The notes under the pieces were generated by a model. It saw nothing but the letters and a program-made list of their open reading frames with translations. It was not told the DNA's origin and made no database searches. From contig JAOCPU010000025.1 in the NCBI GenBank assembly GCA_035772785.1, positions 372,001-436,000 of the forward strand: a stretch of 64,000 nt of DNA, given 5' to 3'. The stretch's first letter is position 1, and every line of letters begins with the position of its first letter. Positions 23,364-34,469 of the stretch are shown here, one piece after another. This stretch comes from Phlebiopsis flavidoalba. Its lineage: Eukaryota; Basidiomycota; Agaricomycetes; Polyporales; Phanerochaetaceae. The translations under genes were made by a program, and so were the position numbers.

Positions 23364-25404
23364 ATGACCATAGGGCCAGAACCCTCCTCGTCTGCCTGCC
23401 CTCTAGCTCAAAATCCTGAGCTGGCCTCCCCCTCCTATTAGACACAGCCTTCTGCTCTCGCGCCACAAACGGTCCAAGCCCGCATACCGAAGCGGGCGAA
23501 ACGACCCACACCCATTTTGTTCGGCGCGGAACCAGACGACCACCAACGCTTCATGAAGTACCCCGTCGCTCACCGGCATCACATTCGGGGCACTACTCTC
23601 CCGGGGACACTTCCAAGTTATACAGGACCGCATGAGGTTGTCGGCGTGTGTGACCTCGAGATTCCGGTGAAGCGGCAGGACGTTTGGCACCTTCACGCAC
23701 AAGCATATGCAGGACGGATGCGAAGGCGGGGATAGCTATGGACACCGTGATGTTCTCTCTGTTTTACCCTTGCGAAACACCAAGAGAAGCCAAAACCAGT
23801 GGTCTGGTTCCCAAAGTGAGTGCTTGCACCAATTGTCCTTGTTTTTCATTTTGTTCGGAACAGAGCTTGGCTCTATACACTTGGAAACTGGGGGGGACAC
23901 GAATTCCGTTGGGGAGTGGACGTGGCCGAGTGTATGAACGATTATCATGTGCGCTAGCTTATCTTCTATGCCAAGTGGAGAGGGCTTTTTGGCGCAGCGT
24001 ACTGATACATTTGTGCTTTCCTGTTCAATTCAAGCTGTTACCAGAAGACGAAATTTATGCTTACTATGGTATGACTTCGTCTTCCAGACTTTCGCAGACA
24101 ATTGACGGGTTTCCTCAAGATGGCCAAGCGAACTCCCAATTTTTGGTATCGCATGGTAGCTTGTCCGTCTTTGCTATATAGCTTCTCAAGAACTCTTGTC
24201 TGATACTCTACAGACCCGACTGCTGCAGCTGCGATTCATGGGACAACATTTCCCGCAGCAAAGGAAGCTCCGCTCGCTGCTCCTCCCTCATCACCCGTCC
24301 GAAACTCGTTACACGCAGACGGAAAATGGCCGCTGATGATATTCAGCCATGGTTGTGGGCTGCTCTCGGCTCATGTACAGCGCGTTTTGCGGTGAGATGG
24401 CCAGTCGAGGATTCGTCGTAGCTGTACTCGAGCATCGCGACGGTACGAGTCCGAGCTCGACCATTGCAGCTGCAGACGGGACGACCACAATTATGGACTG
24501 GATACAGTGGAGCGACCTCCAGTGCTGTGCATCATTGCTACAAGAATAACTTCATGCTGACGACTGATTTCACAGCTGGCCGGAATTTACCGGAACAACC
24601 AACTGACGATACCACGCTCCGGCAATGAGCAGAATCAAGTGCCGCGTTGCCGAAGTTGAAGCCGTCGTCGACGTCATGCGAAAGCTGTCCCTCAGGGCGA
24701 AAAGATTAACGACGAGTACAAGATACCAGACTTGGACTGGGAGAGGTTCCGACACCTCGACGCAAGCAAACCAGTAATGGTTGGGCATTCACTAGGCGGC
24801 AGTGCAGCAGTAAGTCCTGCATCAAGCGCGTGGACGAAAATTATTTGACATCCCGTAAAAGCTTGCGGCCTCGTCAAAACAGACGATAGATTTCCGGGCA
24901 GTTGTTGCATTCGACCCCAGCTGTTCAACGTCAGTAACAGCCCCAACTTGCTCTTCAGCCCGACTGACGCGTTTTTTTTAGGACTTGCCCCGTGGAAATC
25001 GCCCTTGCACACATCCGCTCCTCGTGATAAACTCCGAGGAGTTCACAGTCGGGCGTGAATACGCAATCTTTTCTGACCAAATGGTGCACACGGTCACGAC
25101 TGAGCTGCAAGTTTTCTCGATCGGCGGCGCGACCACACCCATCCCTTCTCTGACGTCTTCCTCATCTTACCGAATGCGCAATCAACAAACTTACGGGTCT
25201 TGCATGTCCCGCGTCGTTCTGTCATATCCAAGTCCGTGCGTGCCACAGCCGAGTTCTTATCCGCGTGAGGGCGGGCATGGAGGAAAAGTCACGTATGATG
25301 AAGAGTTTAGAGACGAGGAGGATAGAAGGTGGAAGATGAAGATACGTGGTGGGAAGAAGCGAAACGAAGACGAAGGAGAGGAGAAGGGCGGGGAAGCTGT
25401 ATAG
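23364..25404 (+). CDS. Platelet-activating factor acetylhydrolase-like lipase
   Basis: Alpha/beta-hydrolase of the PAF-AH/plasma type, hydrolysing short or oxidised sn-2 acyl chains of phospholipids. The proposed ATG at 23364 begins [13 protein letters not shown]. The N-terminal family block reads [20 protein letters not shown] and [16 protein letters not shown] (23610-23790). The oxyanion segment [11 protein letters not shown] lies near 24328-24360, followed by [16 protein letters not shown] and [17 protein letters not shown] helical part with [17 protein letters not shown] and [16 protein letters not shown] leads to the nucleophile elbow GHSLGG at 24783-24800. Then [20 protein letters not shown] text and [19 protein letters not shown], which carries the family's C-terminal His region in broken frames. 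The tail is charged ([20 protein letters not shown]), stop 25404. At least four introns with CAG/TAG acceptors. No signal peptide seen, so probably intracellular. Confidence 0.85.
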
Positions 25405-25702
25405 ACCTGTGGGTAAACCTGGCGAGCTAGCGTGGCATAGGCTATAGGACCGTAGAGATTAGATGAGCTCAATCTTTTTGGTAGTGTAGTATACCAACAT
25501 ACATGACTGTATTTCTGGATCTACCATATGTGTCTCTGTACGACGTCTGACATGGAACGACCACTCTATGCGTCAAAGGCGAGTAGCTGATAACATCTTC
25601 GTCGTACACGTGTCTGCATATTCTTTCATAATCTACATACTAAAATCATATGTAGGGCACATCGGTATGGCCTAACTTAGGTCCTTCCAGAGCTCGAGTC
25701 CC
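25405..25702. other. Convergent intergenic region
   Basis: About 300 bp between two genes whose 3' ends face each other. AT-rich, with no coding signal. It probably holds both polyadenylation regions. Confidence 0.5.
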
Positions 25703-28700
25703 TTAGGATCCAATTCTACGGAACTGCGGTCCAATGACTGCATCGGTCTCGACGTGGTGCTCGAGATGGACCTTCATGACTGGCTGCATAGCAATGCTAC
25801 AGCCGTTCCTTCGAGACGCAGAATCTCCTGAACACGGTATGTTAAATGAAGGCAGCTGTGGACCATTCTGAAGGCGCCACCCATGCCGAACCGAACGATG
25901 ACCAAGGCATAGGCGATGCCAGTGAGCGGCACAGACTACAGAGTTGGTAAGGGAAGAGTATTTTAGGATAGTCGTTACTGAACTCACTAGATCAAGAACA
26001 ATGTACGTTGCAGGCGACGCGTGCGATGCAATCGTTCCTTGCGTAAACGCGATCAGGAGTGCCAGAATGCAGAGACTACGCATATGGTGAGCTCAAATAT
26101 CCGGGTGGTGATGAATTCTGAGTCTGCATTACGTATACAGGGCGGCGCCTCTCCACAAAGATCATAATAATGTTCTGGTCTCTTCTTCATTAGATCGAGC
26201 TCTCCAGAATATAGCTTCATTGAGCTTACCGTTGGGGAAATTGCCCGCAAATGCGAAGTTGCCTGCTTCGTGAACTTCTGTGTTTGCCATACCTTGTATG
26301 ACAATAAAGCTGTCGAGTCATTGAAATGAACAAACTTGCTTCAACAAATGACGAGGTGATGACATACCAGTACAGTAGATATTCACGCTGTAGCATGGAC
26401 AGCGTATGTAAGCAGCCCTACTACTTTGTCGCGAATCGTGGTACTCACAATAAATCACAGCTTGCTTCTATAATGAAGAACTTGGCTGGATGATTCGTAA
26501 GTTACACGCGAAGAATTGCTGCATCTACTGCGAGCTGTTTGAATATTCTTACCTCCACCGGCAGACGTCACAGACGTTGTTCCATTTTCTCGATCTGCGT
26601 CGATGAGCTTTCGCGCATTTCATAATCGCGTTTAAAAGAGGCTTCCACACACTGATAATGACACACATGAGGCTATGACTAGGATACTATTCCAAAGTGC
26701 AGAAATGAGCCTACCTGCTGTTGTAATTAAGCCACAGGTTGGGAGAGCAACGATGCTCGTGTACCAATCTCTTCGCCAAAACTATCCATAACTTTCTATA
26801 CGTCTGGGTTCACGTCAGCTGCGGCCCTAATGTTAGTCACTACTGAGGGTTTTTCGAGCAACGATTTGAAGTCACCATGAGAAAACTAGACAAACACATC
26901 TGGACGAGCCATAAGGCTTCATCTTGCCGGTTTGTGTTGTGTTGTCGGCAGAGCTGTTGGCATTGATGATGGCAGTTGCGGCGTCCGGGTGCATTGGCGA
27001 ATAATGGAGTCAAAGCCATTCGTGCTTTATGGCGACATGCTATTTGAAAACATAAAACATTGGGTGAATTACACAAGCGGGAAGCAACATAGTACTCACC
27101 GCATCAGCGTTTTGACAAGGCGTCTCGGGTAATGCCTAATCAGTCTGAAGCGTCTTGATAGTCTGATGCGAAACGGGCGACTTCCGTTGTCACAACACCC
27201 TCAGAACGAATTCAGCTCTCTCAGAACAAGCTTCAGACAGAGTGTTGATTTTCCAGGGGAGCCACCAAGACACGACGACCGTGCAGCCGAAGTCTGGACA
27301 CCCAATAACCAGCGCTTAGCACTTCATCCCAGAAAAAAAAAAAAAAAAAAAAAAAAAACAAAAAAAAAAAAACAAACGAGAGGTCGACTCGGCGCTCTCC
27401 TTATTTGTCTCTGCTTGGTCAGTGTTGATATATCGCTTCAGCTGTCTTCGTGCTCTCTCTCTGCTTCCACCACTTTGTTCTCTGTGTCTGTTCCCCCACC
27501 TCATCCTTTCGGCCACTGCTCACGCCGCCTTAACCCAAAGTGAATGTCTCCTACCACTTTCGCGCAGTCACGGCACGCGGCCCATCCTTGTGAACAATAC
27601 CCTGCCGAGAATGGGTTCAACCTCTCAACACGGCCGTCAACGTTGCGCGTCACCACCGCCGCGGCGAGAGTTTGTCAGTTGTCGTATCCAGCCCAAATTA
27701 GTACTGACAATGTCCCGCCTAGCAGACGGATACCGGACAACAAGTGGCTTGGCGACAAGCATGCAAGAGCAACAACGCAAAAACTCGAGTTCACCCAAGT
27801 CTTGTCTGGCTATCCACGGCGCGGAACCACGTAAGTCCTCGCTATTGAATAGGCTTACCATCGGACCTGGCTCCGACGGCAGGAGGTCGTTTTGTTATGA
27901 CGTGTTAAAAAAAACGTGGTGGACGTCGTGGGGTGGTTGAGGGGAAAACGGCGTGTTTGAAGTGGACGCCGGTCTGTTGTGTTGCGTCGGTTGCTGCCCC
28001 CTCCCCCGCTGTGCCCGTGTGTGTCTTGTTTGTGTTGTGAGTTGCGTTTTGCGTGCGGTGGTGGTGAGGGCCCCCTGTGCCGCACGGACGCCCTGTGTGT
28101 ATCTATGTTGCATGTGGGATGCAATGGGCACGGTAGGCCGCGACCGAGAGACTCTGCGGAGGAAACTTGTATGTAGGTTCCCAAGGCTACAACAAAGTAG
28201 TGACAGTTTGGCTGAAGCGCGACAAGCAGCGGCGGCGGGGCATGGGCCGCGACAATAGCGAGGGCCTGCTACTGCATCAGCAGTAGGAGTGTTGATGGTG
28301 CTGTTATAGTGTCTTGTATATGTAGAGTAGTAGTATACAAAATGTCGCTGTCAATAGAGTACCAGAATCCGAATATAATATGTTTTGAATCACTAAAATT
28401 CCGAGTGCTAGTACTGGTGGTAAACTGAGCCGTGACCTGAAATGCCATTCTGAACAGTCGATGATTTGTGTCTGAGATGCCCGTCTAATTGACCAGCTAC
28501 CGTACAGGACGGCCGTCTCTAATTCAGCAGAGACCTAACAGGTTTCAAGACGTGGTCTGCTTCGTCTAATCCGTCTGGTCCAGACAGAATCAGACACATC
28601 AGACGCCATGTCAAAATGCTGATGCGTTGTGATAAGGGTCATCATAGAAAATGTTGTTCACAAGGGCGACGAGCTTGTTAATAGGCTTTGCATGAGCTCG

Positions 28701-28890
28701 TCGCCGTCTCTCGAAGAAAGTCATTGAGATTATGAATATTACAACATATACTCCTGTAAATTATGAGCATCTCGCCAATGAGTACAGTTGCCAGTTCTTG
28801 CAGCAGAATCGTTTGAAACGTCTTACCGTATAAGATCAGTGCGAAGAGTTGACCAACACCGATCGCAAGGGCGGCTGATCTGTTCTCCAT
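25703..28890 (-). CDS. Multi-pass membrane protein, paralog A (split by a TIR element)
   Basis: Unknown-function agaricomycete membrane protein, paralogous to the gene at 30640-32245. Exon 1 begins at ATG 28890 (MENRSAALAIGVGQLFALIL). Exon 2 (about 28640-28760) reads VVIFIISM-FFERRRRAHAKPINKLVALV in broken frames. The text then stops at a 1.5-kb insertion and resumes at 27060 with ARMALTPLFANAP and EALWLVQMCLSSFL. Later parts include SWYTSIVALPTCGLIT (26700-26750), hydrophobic blocks at 26050-26500, ATYIVLDLVSSVT and VRFGMGGAFR (25850-26010), and a tail QPVMKVHLEHHVETDA. At least five hydrophobic segments. Exon order and short introns match paralog B, whose span is about 1.6 kb shorter. The difference is the element at 27100-28626. 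Whether this copy is still expressed is unknown. The exact stop is uncertain because of frame breaks. Confidence 0.6.
27333..27372 (+). repeat. Poly-A tract inside the TIR element
   Basis: About 40 bases of A with C at 27359 and 27373. It is followed by a CT-rich stretch (27400-27540) and an open plus frame from ATG 27544. It resembles a promoter poly(dA) tract more than a retroposon tail, because the TIRs lie outside it. Confidence 0.8.
27544..28258 (+). other. Possible passenger gene inside the TIR element
   Basis: Plus-strand open text beginning MSPTTFAQSRHAAHPCEQYP at 27544 and running to a stop at 27834, with a GTAAGT donor and TTGAATAG acceptor right there (27833-27854). A GT-rich stretch and a basic C-terminal part (SLAEARQAAAAGHGPRQ to 28258) follow. 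A pyrimidine-rich leader precedes the ATG. There is no recognisable domain, and the frames are not continuous, so coding status is uncertain. Confidence 0.25.
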
Positions 28891-30639
28891 GGCAGGGTGT
28901 CCGAGAACAGGCGTTGGACATGGGTACAGGACTATGAAATCGGATTGAAAGACTAAATAGTAGGCGAGTCGTGATAACCCTCAGGCACAGAACCAACGTC
29001 ATCACTCCTTCATCTAGTCGGCCCCAGAGGCCTGATAACCGGGACTGTCAGCAGCAGTGATGATGAAGCGCTTCACTAGGCATACAATATCAAAGACGCG
29101 TAATAAAAAATCCAGATATACGTCAGATGTAAATCCTTGGTCTGTTGAGCAGGCTAAGTTCTGAACCATTTATCGACGCGTTTCTCTAGCTAGCGATAGT
29201 ATATCTCGGTCCCTAAGTATTATACTTGCTAGGGCATACTTAATACGTTTTAGTTGCAAATGTTGCATAATTGTATGATGCGTGTTCTCGGAGGATATGA
29301 AGTTGTTGTGCCGTCACTAGTGCCTCATCTTCCAGATTGCCGTACGGAGGCGGGGGAATATGCTACGACAGAATGACCCCAAATTCACAGATTCTCTGTC
29401 AACTTCAGGTGATAGTCATCACTGATATATCTGCGGCTGAGGTGCCTAAATCATCATTTGCGATCGCACGCACGCTTTGCGCTTCTAATTTTAGCTTCAA
29501 TGAGTTGATACCATACAGTGGCATTGAGTCCTTAGAAGGGTGTATAGAGAGCTGTGGTCACGGCTCTGATTTAAAAACAATCCACGGCGCGCCGGTGATT
29601 CAATGGGCACAGCCGGCTCCGAATGTTTTGTGATTAGGTTCTCACCCTAGTATCACTCTTATATTACCCATATGGCCCCAACATCACTATTTCTTTCTAT
29701 TCGTTGGGTGCGCGTATCTACTTACCCTTGCCAGCGAAGACTCCCTCCTTATATCTTGCCGGCGATTCCGAGCAAAAAAAATCTTTCTTCGGGCTCGGTG
29801 TTAACACGGTGGGGTTCACTCGATCCTTTTCCTTGAGACAGCGACCACGGCTTCTTCACCTCGGTACCCCGTTCCGCTCTCAGATGCGACGGAGCGCTCA
29901 TCGTGTAAAGGGCATAAAAGCGCACAGCTCTTGGACCAAGAAGGGCAGAGAGGACGTCGGGCTCATCATGCCCCAGATTGCAAGGCCCGTAGATAGTGTG
30001 TAGGCTCTGTCCGCGGGTTTGTTTTTCGCTTTCACCTCAGGGGCCCGATTAAGTTAGGCGCCCGAGATGGCCGGCCACTGGGCCCTTCGCAGTTCGAGTT
30101 GACCGGTCAGTGCTGAGATCGATAGCACTATATGGGGGCTCGAGCGCCAAGTGGAATTAGTCCGAAATGTGGATGAAAATAATTTATTTAGCCGGGTCAG
30201 TGTAAGATGATCCTAAGATGCGCTCATATGGGTCTTTACGGTAGCTGCTCTTTCACTTTATCTTTTATCTACGATGGCAAGGCCGTGTCGTGTCCAGGTC
30301 TGTTTTGAATAAAGCTTCCGTCGGAGCCCGTCGAATCCAAAGCCGCGCGGAGCGAAGCGAGAGAAAAGACGTTTCTTGTTCTTTATCATGCGGGTTTAAG
30401 TGCTCACGCGGCCCCCGGTCAAATCAGAATCAGCCGTTCGGTGCTTACAAGCTCGGTTTATCGTGTAGTACATTCGTAAATATTTGCCCAGTAGCTTTGA
30501 TGAACGTATGCTCGATGAAGTTAAGTAGATTACCAGTTGTCATCAGTTGTATAGACTACTACAAAGCACCAGGTTGAGCATACACAAAGATCGAGCGGAA
30601 CCTAAGTAGCTGTTGTATCCATTTCCTTCTGCTCTAGGT
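28891..30639. other. Unassigned region between membrane-protein paralogs
   Basis: About 1.75 kb between paralog A's start and paralog B's end. Open plus frames at 29337-29633, 29704-30003 and 30290-30577 show no domain, repeat or signal peptide that I can support. It includes the paralog A promoter. Confidence 0.35.
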
Positions 30640-32245
30640 CCATAGAGCCCCGTGATGCTGTTGCATCAGTTTCGATATGTTGTTCGAGATGAAACCTTCA
30701 TGACAGGCTGCATAGCAATCGCGCAATCCGTTCTTCGGGCCCCAGCGCCCTGTGAAGACGGAATGTTAAAGGAGAGGGGAGCTGGTGGCAATTTCTGAAT
30801 CCGCCTCCCATTCCGAACCGAACTAGAATCAGAGCATAAGCGATACCAGTAAGTGGCACGGACTGTGAATCATAAGCCAAAACCAAAATGCACATATTAC
30901 GATTTTGAACATACCAAGTCAAGAACAATGTAAGTTGCAGGAGATTGCGCGCGATGTGGTTGATCCTTTGGTAAATGCGATCAGCAGAGCTAAAATACAG
31001 AGGCTGTGTAATTATGATCAGTAAAGCGGATGTTTTCACATAATGAAGTACACGTTACGTGTATAGAGCAGCGCTCTCGACGAATATTGCGATTATGTTC
31101 TGTGTATATTGAGATTCAATCGACCAGAAGCGCGTAGGCCATACTTGACAACGTACCGATGCAGATATCACTCTTAGATGAGAAGTCGCTTGTTTTGTAG
31201 ACTTCTGCGTCTGCCATATCTTGTATGAAAGGAGTGCTTGTAGAATAAATTAGGTTCATATGGCTCTCATGCCAGCGAGGCGTACTCACCAGTACAATAT
31301 ATATTCACGCTGAGGCATGCCGCATATAATTCCTTAGACATATATGAACAATATTAAAGCCATACCACTCACAATACGTCGCAGCTCGCTTCGATGATAA
31401 AAAAATTTGGCTGCAGATGCGTATTTTGTGTAAACATCAGTTAGTGTCGCAGGCATAAGAGAGCTTACATCCGCTGGCAAATGATGTAGCGATGTGCACA
31501 TCAATTAGTTTCCGCCAATTTACGATCGCATTTAAGAACAAGCTCCCACACACTAAGCGTGAATTTAAGCTTTCAATGGAATAACAGTTAATCATTGAAG
31601 GCGCACCGGCTGTTGCCCACCAGTCCGCAAGCTGGAAGAGCCACAATGGGCCAACTCCGATCCCAAAACTATCCATCCATAGTCGATATGTCTAAGAAAA
31701 GACGCTGTAAGCAAACAACCTCAGGTTACAACACGAAGCAATACCATCAAGAAGCTCGAAATGGCACATCTGAACGAGCCATAGAGCTTCTCGCGCAGGG
31801 TTCGTGTGATCGGCCAGAGCTATTGGCGGTTTTATAACAGCAGTTGCAGCGTCAGGAGCATTGCCAAAGAATGGGGTCAACGCCATCCGAGAAATGATTG
31901 CCATGTGCTATCATGGATAAGATTGAGACGTTTCAGTCTGTCGCAGACTCGCAATAAATGGTTGACTCACTGAGGTATAATAAGAAGACACATGAATACG
32001 TTTGCAAGAGCTACCAGTTTATTCATAGATGTTGTGCGAGCCCGCCTCCTCATTTCTAGGAAGGCCATTGAGATCACGAATATGACGACATAAATGCCTG
32101 GTCAGATTTAATCTGATGATAATCAGCCATCGGTAATCTGCAGAAATATAGTTTACCGTCTTACCGTGTAGAGTACCAAGGCAAGAAGTTGACCGATGCT
32201 TAGCGCAAGTGCTGCGGAGTTGTCCTCCGCCGGCATGCCGACCAT
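30640..32245 (-). CDS. Multi-pass membrane protein, paralog B
   Basis: Unknown-function agaricomycete membrane protein, the intact-layout paralog of the gene at 25703-28890. The ATG at 32245 (or 32236) gives MVGMPAEDNSAALALSIGQL then LALVLY and an intron. Exon 2 (about 32000-32095) reads YVVIFVISMAFLEMRRRA with LANVFMCLLII after it. A 60-nt intron with GTGAGTCAACC donor follows. Exon 3 starts HMAIISRMALTPFFGNAPDA, then EALWLVQMC. Later come GPLWLFQLADWWAT (31620-31650), CYSIESLNSRLVCGSLFLNA, and the C-terminal TYIVLDLV, PLTGIAYALILVRFGMGGGF and LTFRLHRALGPEERIA. The end is near 30640 in frames close to CHEGFISNNISKLM. Six or more hydrophobic stretches. The last residues are uncertain because the tail is frame-broken. 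Confidence 0.62.
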
Positions 32246-33861
32246 GGTGTGTGCCTGCGGACGAGCCTGCAAATGAAGTGAAAGTTGAGTTGGGACTATA
32301 TACATTGGGGCCAGGAAACTATGTCCGAATCTGACAGTCCGAATCGTTGTATACATCAGGTGATACTCCGCATCTGTCGGATGGTGCTGCCGCATTGCTC
32401 CACCGCAGGGCCTATACCAATTCTACGTCTTGCATAGTCTCGATAGATCTGTGTAAAGACATAAAAGTAGCTCTCTACATCTGTCCTCGTCCTTTCGTTT
32501 TCAGGAACCTAATAAGAGAGGTTACATCTTGGTTACTTACGAAAGTCTGAATTTTCGACGTATATAGCGACCGGCACCCATGATATCACCGTTTGATCCG
32601 CTCATCGGCGCCTGTGCAACGGGGACAAGACAGATGAGAACTTGTACCTCCGAGCTCTTGATAAGATCGTGGAAGGCTATGTGGGATACGAGAAGGAACA
32701 TGCGACTCTGAGAGATCTTGTCAACTTTTTGGGAAAAATATCACCTGTACGGTGACAGCATGTGCGTATTTCGATATACTAGATGTCTCGTTATCATGAT
32801 GGGTTCTTCTCCGGTCGGATTGTCTGTATGTTCTAACGCTGCCCTTCGTCGTATATTTAGCTGGTGAGAACTGGTCATACTTCTACCGACACTCCAAGGA
32901 ACGTCAGTAGTCCGAGCCCGCGAGAATAAAGGATGCACTTGCCTCATGATGACTCCCCATGACCCATTGATCTACGAATCCTCAACTGCGGGCATCATAG
33001 AGCAATCGGTCTAGAGACCCTCTTCAATCGGTCGACCGCTGATATTTGATGTGAGTACTAAAATCTTCACGGGACTTCCGACTTTCCGGGGGGTACTGAT
33101 ACTGTGTGAGTAGTTTGGGCTTGATACAAGTTTGATATATATGGATTTATATCATCCACCACCCTCTGCAGTATGTCTGCGTGGTGAGATAATCCTCAAC
33201 TAGGATTTCCACTAGTACCGTAGAAAGAAGTTAGATTCAATGTTCATCACATCATCGGAGCGCTAATAATACTTCGTATATCTCTGCATTCGATGTGAGT
33301 TGTTCATTGTTATCCGTGATATTGTTGATTGTAAAGAGTGTAGGATCTCACGACTGTGGCTACCGGTCACGCGTCCAGCTCCTCTCTTCCGTTCATCTAT
33401 CAGGTTATTATCATGATCATTGGAGTGCAGAAGTACCGACATTGAGAGTAGAACTGTCAGCGCGTCTCGGTCCGACGTAGCCCAAGGGTGTTCAATAGAC
33501 CATGATAGCTCCCATGGTGTGACATGGGACATGCGTGGCCCAGGACCTGTCATGAACAGCCGCGCTGCCCTCGACTGGCCGAGTGCGATGGAGTCGGGAG
33601 GGGTGAGTACAAATCAGAGGGTACGGAACAAGGATGTCTGATTTTCCAGTTGGCGATCTCCCCATACATGACTCCGTCATTGCTTGGACAATGCATATGT
33701 CACGCGTAAAGAGCATACAGTACTGCATTACGACGCTCTCGACTAGTTATATACACATTTAGCCATCCGGTAAAGACTACCACGTACGATGCGTAGTAGA
33801 AGTTGGAAGTTTTCGGATTCCCAGGAAATCTCACTTAAGGAAGCTCTACGGCTACACCCAT
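32246..33861. other. Unassigned region
   Basis: 1.6 kb without a recognised gene. Minus-strand text at 32560-32720 (SRMFLLVSHIAFHDLIKSSE) and 32741-32947 is protein-like but short and unplaced. Plus and minus frames at 33260-33730 overlap each other and show no motif. It could hold a small unknown gene. Confidence 0.35.
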
Positions 33862-34358
33862 TTACCACCAAACATTTCCAAGACTGGGTGTTGTATTGCC
33901 AGTATCCGGAACGCTCGAAAATCCGGGATAGGTGAAAGTGTCGGAACCGACTGCGCTGCCGTCACCACAAGGCTTGTTGTACCAGATACAATAAGTGCCT
34001 TGGTACCGAGTGTCAGCCGCCATTATGACTGCGTGCAAGAGTGGGACACACCTTGGGAGGGGCCCCAAGAGCCCAGACCCGACAAACCGAGAGCTGACCA
34101 AGGCTGGCAGGTGTTGTACGGCGGGTAGTACGTAGTGCATTGGCCGGACCAATGTTCTGAGCGTAAAAAAAATTAGGTAAAGACGCAGCGATGGGTCATG
34201 AATCCGTACTGTCCGCTGCAGACGTATACACTGTTTCGCTTGGCGAGACTCGAGGTCGGCAGGCTCGGGGGCTGCTTCGGGAGCGGCCTCTGGGGCGGGA
34301 ACGGCCAAGGCGGGTGCAATAGCGGCGGCGAACCCAGAAGAGCGGTGGTGAGCTTCAT
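33862..34358 (-). CDS. Small secreted cysteine-containing protein
   Basis: Roughly 130-150 residue secreted protein of a type common in basidiomycetes. The ATG at 34358 gives MKLTTALLG. With one base missing from the GGG that follows, the frame reads FAAAIAPALAVPAPEAAPEA, an excellent signal peptide followed by an Ala/Pro/Glu propeptide and a likely Kex2-type site near LESRQ. The mature part reads SVYVCSGQY, a YYPPYNTCQPWSALG-like stretch in another frame, GTYCIWYNKPCGDGSAVGSD, and a tail ending near 33862. At least four cysteines appear. No catalytic motif is visible. The role is unknown; a wall-associated or effector-like function would be speculation. A TATAAATA box lies about 96 bp before the start. 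The gene is short, and at least three frame breaks make the exact C-terminus uncertain. Confidence 0.65.
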
Positions 34359-34453
34359 GCTGAGATTGTAGAGTGAAAGTGAGCGAAAGACGGAAGATAA
34401 GGCAGTGAGGGGAAGGTCAGACTGCTCTGAGGTTTGTGCTCACCTGTTGCTTG

Positions 34454-34461
34454 TATTTATA
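34454..34461 (-). promoter_or_regulatory. TATA box of the small secreted protein gene
   Basis: Reads TATAAATA on the minus strand, about 96 bp upstream of the ATG at 34358, a normal distance for a strongly expressed fungal gene. Confidence 0.55.
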
Positions 34462-34469
34462 TCTCTTCA

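Larger units (their letters stand above)
27100..28626. mobile_element. Putative TIR DNA element inserted in membrane-protein paralog A
   Basis: Two inverted 25-nt ends match at 23 positions: left 27101-27125 starts GCATCAGCGTTTTGACAAGG, and right 28601-28625 read on the minus strand starts GCATCAGCATTTTGACATGG. One more base (C, 27100 / 28626) also pairs. Subterminal sequence on both sides is rich in short TCTGA/TCAGA and CAGACG/CGTCT words, as seen near the ends of many cut-and-paste elements. The insertion lies between exon 2 and the following intron donor of the host gene, and paralog B lacks it. No transposase motif was recognised, so it may be non-autonomous. A target-site duplication is not evident (left flank ACTCAC, right flank TTGTGA), so superfamily is open. 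Confidence 0.6.

Noticed and set aside
27333..27372. Poly-A tail of a retroposed gene
   Set aside because: The inverted ends lie outside it on both sides, and no target-site duplication brackets the A run.
27166..27543. Lysine-rich frame over the poly-A tract
   Set aside because: The lysines come from the A run alone. No motif on either side continues the frame.
27094..28632. Target-site duplication flanking the TIR element
   Set aside because: The bases next to both ends (ACTCAC and TTGTGA) do not form a direct repeat of 2-9 bp. Errors could have removed it, but it is not claimed.
29337..30577. Three plus-strand frames as small genes between the membrane-protein paralogs
   Set aside because: No signal peptide, domain, codon-pattern or neighbouring intron evidence sets them apart from chance frames.
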